From contig VCJN01003415.1 in assembly GCA_006384855.1 (NCBI GenBank), positions 1 to 64,000 on the forward strand: 64,000 bases of DNA. Reading direction: 5' to 3'. The notes beneath the pieces were generated by a model, which ran no database searches, was not told the origin of the DNA, and saw only the letters and a list, made by a program, of their open reading frames with translations. This DNA comes from Tetraselmis striata. Taxonomy: Eukaryota > Chlorophyta > Chlorodendrophyceae > Chlorodendrales > Chlorodendraceae. A program made the position numbers and the translations under genes. Position 1 is the first letter of the stretch; each line of letters starts with the position of its first letter. Shown one piece after another: positions 53,272 to 64,000 of this stretch.

Positions 53272-56200
53272 GGGGGGGGGGGGGGGGGGCAGACCTGGAT
53301 GTCCGTGAGGCCATACTCGACGCTGTCAATCTCCTGCACAATGCGCTCCGTGGTGGACAGCAGGGACTGTAGCCAGAGAGCAAGCATGTGTCAGCTACGT
53401 GCCGGCCAACTGGGCTCTGTTGGCGTGCACGGTGCGCAAAGCGGGGGGGGGGGGGGGGCATTCTGCTGGCGGGCGCTGACTTCGAGCAAGGGCATGGAGC
53501 GGTTGTGCTAAGGGCGATTGTGCGAAATTGTAAATGGGGTGGTTGTGGTGGGGCGGGGGGGGGGGATTGACCTGTAGGACCTCTGGGCGCGCAGTGCCTC
53601 GCTCGCTGCCGCGCCCGTAGCTGAACGCATTCCGGGAGGCCCAGGTGTCGCCCAGCTCCTTGCCAGACTCCCAGTCGGAAGCGCCCACGCGCTCGTTCAC
53701 CATGGAGCCGTAGTCGCCTGGCAGGGCGGGGAACCCGGGGGGTGGTTGGGGGGGGGGGGGGGGGGGGTGTCAATAATACATGGCATGTGCCAAAAAATGA
53801 CCATTCCGACATTTGTAACTGTCCATATACTGTCCTGATTACGAACATGCATCGCCAGCAGGACACCAGGTGAAGTGCCGGGGTGTCCTGCAGCACGCAG
53901 TCGCGAATGCCGCGCTGACCTGCCGGGTTGGAGAACAGCCGGGCGGAGGTGTTGTCCATCCCCTTTGCTTGCATCTCCAGTGCGTGCTTGCGCACAAAGT
54001 TGAGCTCCACGGGCTCGTCCACCTGCCGAGGGGCAACGCCGCCATCAGCGCTGCCCCGGGGCGACTCTGCCGGTGGCGGCAAGTGACAGCCGGTGGAGGG
54101 CGGGGAGAAGGCAGGGCAAAAGGGGTGAGTGGGTGTTTGGTGGGGGGGGGGGGAGGAGGGGGGCTTCCCCACCTCGGCTGCCCGCCGGAAGAGGTCATCC
54201 AGGAGCTCGACAACGTTCTGGCAGAACGGCGCGGAGGCGGACGGCACACAGCACGACATCAGCATAGAAACTGGATATTGCCGTGCGCTGGTAAAATGTT
54301 GTGCTCTTGTGAAATACAACTGGCCCGGGCTTTCCTCTTGGTGTCACACCCCAAGCGGAATAACACAAAATGAACACACTACAGAAACACATCTAGTAAA
54401 TTATCACACTTGTCACATTTATGTCCATATCATGGATACTTACTCCAAACTCGGAAGCTGTCAATACTTTGTCATCATGGTTCAGGCGCTGTACGGCAGT
54501 ATCACCTCATGATGTCCCGCCGGTATTGTGGTGAGATGCGGTGGGTGGATGGGGGGGGGGGGGGGGGGGCAACCGCCAAGCAGAGCGGCGGATCACCTGG
54601 AAAGAGTCCCGGAAGATGCCGCTCATGTTGCACAGCACATCCACGCGCGGCCGGCCGCCCAGCTCCTCCAGCGGGATGAGCTCAAAGCGCGCCACGCGGC
54701 CGGTGCCCTCCTGCACCGGGCGCGCGCCCACGAGGTGCAGCGCAATGGCCACGGACTCGCCTTTGGTCTTGATGGCGTCCAGCCCCCACAGGTTGACTGC
54801 CACAGTCTCGGGGTACGCGCCTGCGGAGGCACACGAGCACCGTCGCCCAGTCAGCCTTCCGCGGTACGGGGCGGAAACTGTTGTGGGTGGCTGCGTTGGT
54901 GAGGAAGGACAGGGAGCGTACCGGCATTGGCCTCGCGATGCGCGTCGAGGATGCCCATGGCCGCCGCTGTCCCGCGCTGCAGCGCGGCGGTGCTCGGCAT
55001 GCGGTAGGGGTCCAGCGCGTGGATGTTGCGCCCGGTGGGGAGCACGCCTACCATCGCCGGGCGCAGTGAAGGACACGCAGCCCCCGGGGTCTCAGACAAG
55101 GATGCCGGCATGCGTGGCGGCAGATGTGACACTGGGGGCACAACCTTCACGCAGATGCGCCGCTGCATCATGCGGCTCATGGAGCAGCGATCCTTGGGAT
55201 CACTGCTCCATGAGAAAAGGATCCCAAGGATCGCTACACACACATGTATATGAGGAAAGATTACGAAGGCGATGTTTTATAGTGCTGGGCGGAGGGACTT
55301 CAATGTGCCCCCCCCTCCCCTTCTCATCTACCCCCGGAACCAGAGATACAGACACAGACACATACATATCACATCTAAGTACGCGGGGATCAATGTGATC
55401 GGGCAAAGCCGGGGGAGGCGCACACCGCTGCCGTCGCGCAGCAGGTCGCCGCCAGCCTCTGGCGGAACGTACTCGCCGTTGAGGGCGCAGAGCGCGCTGC
55501 GCAGCTCCTCCGTGTTGAGCGCCAGCAGCTCCCGGATCTCCACCGCCTCCGCCAGCTTTGCCTGTTTGGGAGGGGTGCACCTGGGGTCAGCGGCGACACG
55601 GAACGCGGCAGGCAGCTGACGGTTTCCACTCTCCGCAAGGGGGAATCAGCTCAACATCACGCACAAATTCCATCAGGATATAATAAATATGCAGTTTAGG
55701 GGGAACAAGACACATAGACCAAAAAAAACTGCCGTGGCTTTTCAGGTATGGAGTGGCATGGTTCAACACGGCCAGCCCGGAGGCCTGGGGGTTGCTAAAG
55801 CGCAACACCCGCCCCCAATTGGGTGCCTGGCTATGGCCCTAGCTGCTGTATAGGTATATAATTGACCATGTTACTCAACCCCACTGAAGCGCAATACCAA
55901 CGCAACGCAAATGGGGCGGGGGGAGAGGGGAGGGGGACCTCATCGATGTCCGCGTTGTCGCTGGACGCAGAGAAGAGGGCCTCCAGGCGGGCACGCACCG
56001 CAGGCAGCCCCTCCGCGCCATACTGCGCGTAGGTTTGGGTGCAGAGAGAATTTGGGGGGGGGGGGGGGGGGGTCAGGTGCGCTGCAGCTTTTACAAGGTG
56101 CCAACGGACACAATTGACGTGTTCCAGTAATAATGGCTGCGGAAGGGGGCGGGGCATGCTGGGGCGATGGGGGCAACTGTTGACCCCTCGTGTGGTTCTG

Positions 56201-59200
56201 ATTAGATGGTAGCACTCGAGAGGCTCCGCCTTTAGATAAGGCCTTGTTATAGGGTGGTAAAGGAAAGGGCGCTGATAAGTGTACCCTTCCATTGGGTTTG
56301 ACTGTCAATGAACTGATTTGGACCACTAATACGACATCCCGTGCTAAATCTGTAAGCTGACAGATTTCTAGATCGCACAGAGGCCAGAGTGAGAGGGAGA
56401 GAGGGAGAGAGGGGGGAGAGAAAGAGAGAGAAGGAGAGAGAGAAGTCAACCTTAGTTGGAGCTGAAGGTGGCCATCACTACCTCCCAATTGGGGTAGCCA
56501 GCCAAGCCGTCTGCCAAGAGGGGAAAATCAACCAACAACACGTTCCCTACCCACAGCGTGCTCACGGTGTGCACCTGCACGCGTATTGGTGAGAGGCGTG
56601 CGGCTTTATGCCGTGCCGATACAGTGACAGGGCGTAGCGCCCAGTTGTGCGGCCTGGTACCTGCGCCACGGCGTCGACCGCCGCCTCCGGCAGGGCGCCG
56701 TCAAAGTAGGCGCTGAGGTACTGTCCCATCTGCGGCTCCGAGGGTGGCTGGCCCAGCACGTGCAGCCCCTCCGAGAACAGCCGGCTCTCAACCTCCTGCG
56801 CCCATCAGCCACCGCCCCGCACACTGTCAGTGCACCGCAGCAGGGCACCACCCGCGTCACGTGTCCCCGCCTGCTTCCGCCTCTGGCCTTGTTGTGCGCG
56901 CGGGGTGATGCACAGCGGGGCGCGCACCAGCAGATACGCGTTGAGCCGGCCAGCAAACTCAAGAAAGTCCTCCCCCGGCACCTGCACAGCGCCGCAGGTC
57001 AGGACGCGCCGTCAGTGCCCATTCAGGCAATGTTCCACCCAATGCCCCGCCAATATGCCACCGGTGCGACCACTGCATGCGAGGGCATGCAGCGCAAGTA
57101 GAAGACCAATCCCAAGTGAACCCAAGAACCGCGCTGCACTGCACCACTGCGTTGATTCGACAGCGGCCACGTAGCAGTGATAGAGCATCTGACTGAGTGA
57201 TATCATATCGTACTAAACAACGAGGAAACGTTGTGCATGTTCCTGAGTCGGGTTCTTGTGCACAGATTTCCACCAGCTGCGAAATGTTGCATGCGCGTTC
57301 ATATGCATGAATATACATGCGATGGGGGCAGGCAGTGGGGCAATGGGTGTATTCTCGTGAGCACTATTCGATGTAAGAAATAAGCACGAGTGAATAAACG
57401 TACAGTATTGCATTAATCGACATACGCTTACAGCCTGGGCCAAGGGGAGTATATGCACAAAGTAAGCAAGGGGGGGGAGAGGGGTCCCCGGTCACCTGAT
57501 CTGCTGTCTCGGCCGTCAGCATCACCTTGGTGCCCTCCTCACCCATCGCAAAAGGGCAGTCCTCCTGCAGCCCGCTCAGCTCCAGGTTCTCGACAATCGC
57601 TGCTCTCAGTGCGTCATTGGTCTGCGGCGCAGTGCACCCGCCCAGCCATTAGCCACCGCAGCAGACGACTAGTGGCCGCCGCAAGGGCGATCTCGGCATC
57701 GTGGCGCTCCTGGTGCGATGACATGGGCGCAGAACTGCCATGCGTCGAGGTGGAAATGCATCACATCTAGGCGGCGGACTGGGAGTTCAGGCGCGCCGTC
57801 CTACTAGTACCACGAAAGAAACACTTTGCTCTGCCACGTAGGACTCCCATTAGGTATTGTGGAGGTCGTATCAGAAATACACTCGTAAGGTAGTCCACAG
57901 AAACATTTGCACACATAATAGTATGTGCTGCAGCACCAGTCCCAACCACATTTGCTTCTGCAACATCAGCATAGCGCGGCCTGGTGGGTGTGTCAACAAG
58001 CATTGGGCAGAGGGGAAGGCGATGTGGGCAGGGGCGGGAGGACAGCCGCCAGGTTGCGGGGCCGCTCACCACCGGATCCTCGCGGTACTCCGTCAGCAGC
58101 TCGCGCAGCGTGGCCATCTGCTTGTACAGCCCCGCGCGGCCGTAGGGAGGCACGTTGTGGCTGACAATGGTGCCGTAGCCGCGGCGCTTGGCGATGATGG
58201 ACTCCGAGGGGTTGTTGCACGCGTAGATGTAGCTGCAGGGAAACAAGCGGAGCAGGAGAGCCGAGGGGTGGGGAGTAGGGGGGGGGGGGGGGGGGGGGCA
58301 CTGTTAGAAAGACACGCGGGGCCATGAAAGGCCTTCAATCTGATTGCATGAAAACAAGGCGCCAACTTTGTCGATAGTGGCAGTAACGACATCTCGGAGC
58401 ATGCACCTGTAAACGTTCAATGTGCTGAAACTTTTCACGTTGACGCACTGCGGCAGTGTTTCGCGATGCACTCAGCTAATAATCACGGTTCCTCATATTC
58501 GCGGCCCAGACACAGCAAAACGATCCTGTGAGCCGGTCCTATAACGCCTCAGTTGGACTACCTCACACATAGCAATGGGCGTGAAGTCGTCGCGGGGCTC
58601 GTGCGGGTAAACAGCGGCGCGGGGTTGGGGCGCTCACACGTTGGGCAGGTTGCCCAGCAGCGCGTCGCTCCAGGAGATGCCGGTGTTGCCCAGCGGCGCG
58701 CCGGGCAGCCACTCCACCGTGCCGTGCATCCCGAAGTGCACCACCGCGGAGGCCTCGTACTCCTCCTGCAGCCACTTGTAAAATGCCGCGTACTGCGCGG
58801 CGCGGGGCATTCAGATCAGCATTTACTCGGAGCAGAAGGGCGAGGACGGAGCCAGCTCACAGCGACGGCACCCAGCCCTTGTATGTATCCACAGAAGGAC
58901 ATGGCAAAGCCAGTCATCATTCTGCCCAACACGGACTGGGCTGCCAACGATGGCTGGAGTGGCAGCATTCCCCGCGTCACTTTCGGCATATTTTATCATT
59001 TAGTTGACTTTTGAGAGTCAATGAATGAACGCGATGGAATTCACATTTCAAGCAGATTCAGAGGTGCGCATACTTCTGTCTCCTCTTTGCGGGGGGACCG
59101 AAGCAATGACATGTATGCATGACTACGATAAACACCACGGCGCCTTCGCCACCGCCCTCTTCCCTCCTGCTGCAGCACGCACCTGTGGGTGCGGGGTGAG

Positions 59201-62200
59201 GTCGCGCTCAAAGAGCAGCCGCATCGGGTCGCCCTCCACGCCCAAGAGGGGCTGCACGCCGATCCACACATTGCCGCACTGCACGCCCGGGATGACGTAG
59301 TTGCCGGTTCCTGAACAGCCCCGGGAAGACGTGCATGAGAGGCCGCCGTCACACAGGGGAGAGAGCGGACACGGACAGAGGGAGGAGGGAGGGAAGGGGG
59401 GGGGAGGGGGGGGGGGGGGGGGGTTCCGGGTGCATTGCCTGCAAGTCCTTCAAAGGAGTCGATTTGTGCCTACTAGCAGTCCTGTGCTATGCTACAAGCA
59501 AATCAAGGGCTCCATCAAGGTGATGTGATGCAGGCAACACCATACATACACCCAGTTAGCTAAAACGAAGAAATGAGGGACACCACAGAATAAGTACGCA
59601 ATTCCTTGCGCAGCAATTTTGTAGGATTCAAGGGTTTAAAACCCAAGACCTAAATCCTAAATTCTGAGCCATAAAAATCTTTTCAGATTCACGGTTTAAT
59701 GACATTTATGGAACGCTTAAACCCTTAACACATGTTGATGGGCCGGTGTTGACTATGGTGATGGCACACGCGAAGCGGGCACATAGATGCCTCACAATGT
59801 CCCCACAGACCGCACAGCGGGAGACAGGGAGAAGGTTCTGGTGGAGATGGAGCGACACATCCTGCACATGAGGTGTGGCAGGGGTTGATCATGCCACGTG
59901 GACGTGGGTGGGGGCGAGGTGTGCCTGGGGGGATGTTGTACCCGAGGTGGCAATGCCGCGGTAGCTCTCCAGCCGCCCCCACTGGCGCTCCATGCGCTCC
60001 ACCAGGATGTCCGGCTCCGGCAGGAACGGGATGGGACCCCAGTCCGAGGGGCCGTAGGTGTCCGGGAACCTGGAGGATGGGGCAAATGGTGGTTTTGCGA
60101 GAAGCATGGTGGTACATGTGAGGGGGCATGTGCTTCGCTGGGCGGGGCAAGTGATCACTCGAGCTCCCCCGCAACATGAATGTGAGGAAAGCTTGACGGA
60201 AGAACATCGCACAAACATCATGCACTCCTATACTGCTGCGATCGCCTGACACTACTCTGCAGAGCGCCAGTATTGCACATCCCTTAGGAGGGGTGAGGAT
60301 AATCATGCGGGCCGGGCGCACCGGAGCAGCTCCTTCAGGCGGCTGGGGCTCATCTCCGCAGCGGCGGGCCGCACGCCGGAGCCCTGCGCCGCGTCGGCGC
60401 TGCAGCGGTTGACGCCCTCGGCGCCCTGCACCAGCCCGCGCTGGTCCTCTTGCGCCTGAGCATGACAAGGGGCCGCATGCCTGTTAGAAGCGCCCCTCTT
60501 CCCGCCTTCCTGTCTTCACAGCATTGCATTTTGCCAGGATAAGTGTTTGAAACCCTTGATCAGCACTGTCCGAGATAAACAGCCCGGTACGTTGCTGCAT
60601 TTATTGATTGCTGGATGATCTCGCAAATGGACAGACGATCGGCTGCAAAAAAATGTTCAGAACACATCAGGTCGATCAGTGCCCCTGAACCACCCATAGT
60701 CAGCGGCTGCGGGCAGCCTCACCTTGAGCGCGGTGATGATGGCCTCGCCGTCAATCTGCTCTCCGCTGCCCACCGCCTGGCACGATGCAGCAGCCCGTGA
60801 TCGATGTTGGTGTGACCACTCGCCAGCTATCCAGTGCCAAAAGGCATGCAATGATGGGTTTTTGCCAGCGATGGTGGCTTAAGGGTGTGATCGGCTGGTG
60901 GCGCGCACCTCGCCCAGGTCGTACCCCTCCGCCTGCAGCGCCTTGAGCAGATGCTCCAATGACCTGGAAGCGTGAGGCACCAGGCACATGTTTGCCGATA
61001 AAAGGCCACATCTAGGCTGGGTGGTGATACCTCAACCTTTCCCAGTACAATGGGCAAAAGCGCCATGCTTGCATTGGATCGCCTGATTGGGGGGGAGCAG
61101 GGGGGGGGGGGGGCAGCGGAGGTTGATAGCTCACTTTGGCACGTTGAGGAGCGCGGCGGTGCCGGTTGCCCCCACGCCAGGCGGGAAGCCGTACAGCAGG
61201 ACGGCCAGCTTGCGGTCGTGCCTGGGCTTCCGGCGGAGCTCCACCCACTTCTTGATGCGGTTCACCTGCCGCGCAAGGGAATCGGCCATTCAAAGCAGGT
61301 AGCCACGGATGATTGTGCAGTGACGCGTGACAAAGCTCGCTTATACGGAGGGGTAGGGGGGGGGGGGGGGGAGGGTCGATTCCGAAGAGAAGTGGGAAGG
61401 AGGAAAGGTGGGGCGGGGGGGGGGGGGGGGGCTTGGAAGGTAGCCCCGCACCAGCCGGTCCACACGGTCGCCGGACAGATGGATGCCGTTGGCCACTAGG
61501 CCACCTGAACGACAGCCACACCGGACTCTGTCAGGGGTTGGGAGATGTGCGTACAGCCACAGGCGTCTGCTTCCTGTGAACATCTGGAGCGACTGGGTGA
61601 AACAGGCACAAGTGGCATGACTCTGGTGCATCAGCAACCGGCATTGAGGGGTAGCCGCGGTGTGAAGGTCAGGGCCGCACCCAGAGGCACAGTGTCAATG
61701 GCGCCATCCAGCTCCGGGAGAGAGTACAGCACGACGCTCTGCAGGCCTGCACGGCATAAGAGGGCAGTGGGGAGGGTGGGTGGAGGGCCACGAGCTGGGA
61801 CGGGTGCTGCAGCGCGCCGGTGGCAGCAGGTAGCAGTGGCACAGGCGTACCGGCGATCCCGTCGCGGCTCCAGGACTCCATGTCCTGGATGAGCAGCGGC
61901 GCCGCCACAAAGTAGGGCACGTTCTTGGAGCCCAGGATGGCCTTGGCGATGTCGGCCTGCCGGCCGCCCTCCATGGAGCCTGTGCAGGTGTCGCGCCATG
62001 TCAGAAAGGCGCCTACTTGGCATCCTGTAGGAACATGGTGCCGCTGCCATCAGCGCCGCCTAGGGCAACGCACCTGCTGGGCCGCCCACAAGCGGGAAGC
62101 CGATGGTGCTAACAACGGCATCAACCTGCATGGGCGTGCAGCATCCAGTTCAAGCCGTCCAGGGATTCTGAAAACCGGGACTAGACAAGGCCCTGGCCTG

Positions 62201-63956
62201 TGCAGCAGGTTAGCAGCCTGCGCTCGCGGGACAGGTGATTTGGGATGGTGGACCCAAACCTCAACGGCAGCCTTGCTGAGCGTAGGGTTGCTGTGCTGCC
62301 CGCCTGCTGCGTGGATCTCTGCCTGCTCTGCCGCGCTGGTGATCTGGTCCCGCACGATGGTGTGCGCCTCAACGCCATTGATGAAGATTGGCAGCGGGAT
62401 GACACCGCCCGCCTGTGTGGGGTGTAGAAATATGGGCACAGCCATGCACATCGGCTCAGCATGAAAAGAGAGAGAGGGGGGGGGGGGGGGGGGATCCAAT
62501 GGGCGGAGCACGGGCTGGCGAGCGCCGACCTCCATCTTGGTGATGAGCTGCGGGATATAGAACTGGTTGGTGATGACGTGCTTACGGTACAGTAGCACTG
62601 CCGCCACGGGCGCGTCAGTGCCTGCCAGTGGTCCATTCTTTTGATACCACCTGGACGTGCAGCGTGGGGTGGGTGGGAAGGTCGGGGCTATTTCACATGC
62701 AGGAGCGCAAGATGTAAAAGTGGCAACCAGCATGTAAACGCGTTATGGCGCTTGGTACGCAAGCAGCAAAGGCGCCCGTATTAAAGGCTCGACAATGTGG
62801 CAACAGAACGGTTCTAACCCCCAGTGGGTGGGTTAAAAGTGTGTCGGCGCACCTCATGTAGTCCTGGGGGCTGGCAAAATAGCCATCATAGTCGGGGTGA
62901 AGGCAGCCCGTGGGCGGCGTCTCCCTGACCGGCTTGGACTCCAGCCCCATCTCGGCCACATACTTATCCACTAGGTACGCAAACATCTCCACCACGTTCT
63001 CCAGCCCGCCCTGGCAGGTGAGCCACAGCCACAGTCATAGCCGCAGTCAGCCTCACCCTCATCGCACGCCGAAGTAACAGCCTTCGTATAGCTGCTAGGA
63101 GCCCAGTCTCACGGGGTCTGCCACGAGAATGGTTCGCTGCATTGGGCAGCAGCTAGGTACTGCACCTGGTTCCAGTAGCCGTAGGCGGTGAGCCAGTTGC
63201 GCAAGTCGCGCGCCTTGTTGCCGGGGATGAAGCGCAGCAGCTTGGGGCCGACCTGCCGGGGCAACGCAGGGTAACATGTTGGAACACGGCATACCTACCG
63301 GTGGGGGAACTTCCGGCTGCTGCAGAGTGAGTGAAGGAGGGCGGCGCCATGGAGCAGGGCCCCGCCTTCAGGAATGACAGGTAGCCGACCATCCTGTCCT
63401 CCTCCCGGCCGCTGGCTGCGTGAACACCAGAGCATGTCCTAGTCAGGCAGGGAACAGGGTGAAATGGAGGAGATGCTAGAGAGGCTGGCAGAATGGCCAG
63501 AGGGTATCAAAGGGTTGGTGATGGTTTGGTGCCGTGGGTAACGCACAATGTACCGTGTACCCGCATAGGTATCTAGTACTGCCTGGTGGCGTGGTGGCTG
63601 GCTGGCGCCCTAGGCTCAGCCCCAAAGTTACGGTCATAGGAAGGAAGTAGGTTAAGGGGTGGGGGTGGAGTCGCGCTCACAGAACATGGAGAGGACCTTC
63701 TTCACCGCTGGCGGCGGCCCCTTGGACTTGCCGGACGGCGCCATCTCAAACGTGCCCACCTGCCGCAGCGCAGCCCCACTACTCAGCGCCCACCACACTG
63801 CGCTCTCACCCGGCACCCCCCCCTCTTTGCTCCCCCTGGTTACCCAAAGCCGGCCCTCAGCGTCCCACGCACCTGTGTGCAGCTCATCAGCTCCAGCGCC
63901 GACTCAAACACCAGCCGCGTGGGCACGGCGTTGATGCGCGCCCGCAGCCACTCCAC
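51673..63956 (-). CDS. chlH: Magnesium-chelatase subunit H (porphyrin-binding), 5' end beyond the window
   Basis: ChlH binds protoporphyrin IX and, with the ChlI-ChlD motor, inserts Mg2+ in the chloroplast. This is the first step of the chlorophyll branch. In plants the protein also affects plastid-to-nucleus signalling. Thirty-four exons with closing phase give about 1247 residues, from VEWLRARINAVPTRLVF to DELEGVRVTG and a TGA at 51675-51673. Full-length ChlH is about 1300-1400, so roughly the first 100-150 residues are missing. Hallmarks are VVHFGMHGTVEWLPGAPLG (HxGxHG motif of the CobN/ChlH family), YACNNPSESIIAKRRGYGTI, TGRNIHALDPYRMPS, RPRVDVLCNMSGIFRDSF and QGSGGAYEISQRM. No lesion was found apart from a possible GC donor after exon 63415-63366, so it is probably functional. 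Some algae have two ChlH genes; I cannot say which this is. Confidence 0.95.
53218..53289 (+). repeat. (GT)n microsatellite followed by poly(G)
   Basis: About 25 GT units then 18 G. In gene sense this is poly(C) followed by (CA)n, starting six bases after the donor of exon 53366-53295. Confidence 0.9.
55177..55235. repeat. Two overlapping, mutually exclusive perfect hairpins in a chlH intron
   Basis: TCATGGAGCAG (55177-55187) pairs with CTGCTCCATGA (55203-55213). AGCGATCCTTGGGATC (55186-55201) pairs perfectly with GATCCCAAGGATCGCT (55220-55235). The arms overlap, so only one stem can form at a time. The site is inside the intron between exons 55561-55426 and 55047-54922. Confidence 0.75.
56383..56445 (+). 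repeat. GA-rich tract in a chlH intron
   Basis: An imperfect AGAGAGGG/GAGAGAA purine tract, pyrimidine-rich in gene sense. Confidence 0.8.
57496..63956 (-). other. chlH: Exon map, N-terminal half of chlH
   Basis: Exons in transcript order: 63956-63873, 63759-63681, 63415-63366, 63252-63166, 63010-62853, 62650-62530, 62412-62260, 62125-62074, 61979-61851, 61746-61681, 61504-61452, 61265-61135, 60963-60909, 60776-60723, 60455-60322, 60069-59942, 59310-59183, 58792-58638, 58232-58070, 57621-57496. All joins close in phase. The intron after 63366 would begin GCGGGG, a non-GT donor; no GT lies nearby in frame. The 63956 exon is preceded by an acceptor, so at least one more exon lies to the right. 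Confidence 0.85.
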
Positions 63957-64000
63957 CTACGCCACACACCAGATACCCAAAGGTCAGCTGCGCGCGCCAA

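Larger units (their letters stand above)
51673..56981 (-). other. chlH: Exon map, C-terminal half of chlH
   Basis: Exons in transcript order: 56981-56928, 56795-56661, 56574-56551 (tentative 24-nt microexon, VHTVSTLW), 56022-55939, 55561-55426, 55047-54922, 54820-54597, 54217-54173, 54022-53920, 53717-53572, 53366-53295, 53031-52912, 52765-52538, 51813-51673. Borders are GT-AG and phases agree across all joins. The last intron (52537-51814) is the longest. Confidence 0.85.

Overview
The window reads as nuclear DNA from a chlorophyte green alga, most likely volvocine (Chlamydomonas/Volvox-like). Three things point there. One gene encodes the chloroplast magnesium-chelatase H subunit in 34 short GC-rich exons. 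Another encodes a receptor-type class III nucleotide cyclase of a kind abundant in these algae. The mobile elements include PAT/kangaroo-type tyrosine-recombinase elements with split direct repeats. Long G or C homopolymers and CA/GT microsatellites are frequent. I see no bacterial operons, CRISPR arrays or rRNA genes.

Layout. 1-2250: repeat-rich intergenic DNA. 2252-5515: a decayed PAT-like element (gag-like gene, tyrosine recombinase). 5640-5850: a 5'-truncated non-LTR fragment with a 12-bp target duplication. 6195-8815 (+): a complete nine-exon gene for a 380-aa membrane protein. About 10290-25494 (-): a large gene for a receptor-type cyclase with signal peptide, LamG-like ectodomain, one membrane helix and two cyclase domains. 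28070-40172 (+): a Ty3/gypsy chromovirus whose 3' LTR is split by a non-LTR retrotransposon (- strand), itself split by a 4.7-kb terminal-inverted-repeat DNA transposon. 40426-45405 (-): a Ty1/copia-type element with near-identical LTRs and a GTACC target duplication. 45929-48866: a second PAT-like element carrying a 401-bp inverted-repeat insert rich in CTGCAG. 51673-63956 (-): the magnesium-chelatase H gene, whose 5' end lies beyond the right edge.

Most unusual content. The copia-type element carries a cytosine-5 DNA methyltransferase-like domain between gag and reverse transcriptase, where protease and integrase would be expected. The gypsy element carries an adenine-methyltransferase (Dam)-like domain between gag and protease. 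So two unrelated LTR elements in one window each carry a different DNA-methyltransferase-like domain, both decayed. In the cyclase, metal-binding aspartates are in the first catalytic domain and the transition-state Asn/Arg pair in the second, a complementary split like that of animal transmembrane adenylyl cyclases.

The host genes do not form a pathway. The chelatase gene serves chlorophyll synthesis and the cyclase gene signalling. The rest is layered mobile DNA, and all recognised mobile-element genes look broken. Exon limits were assigned by eye from splice sites, reading phase and family similarity; no search was run.
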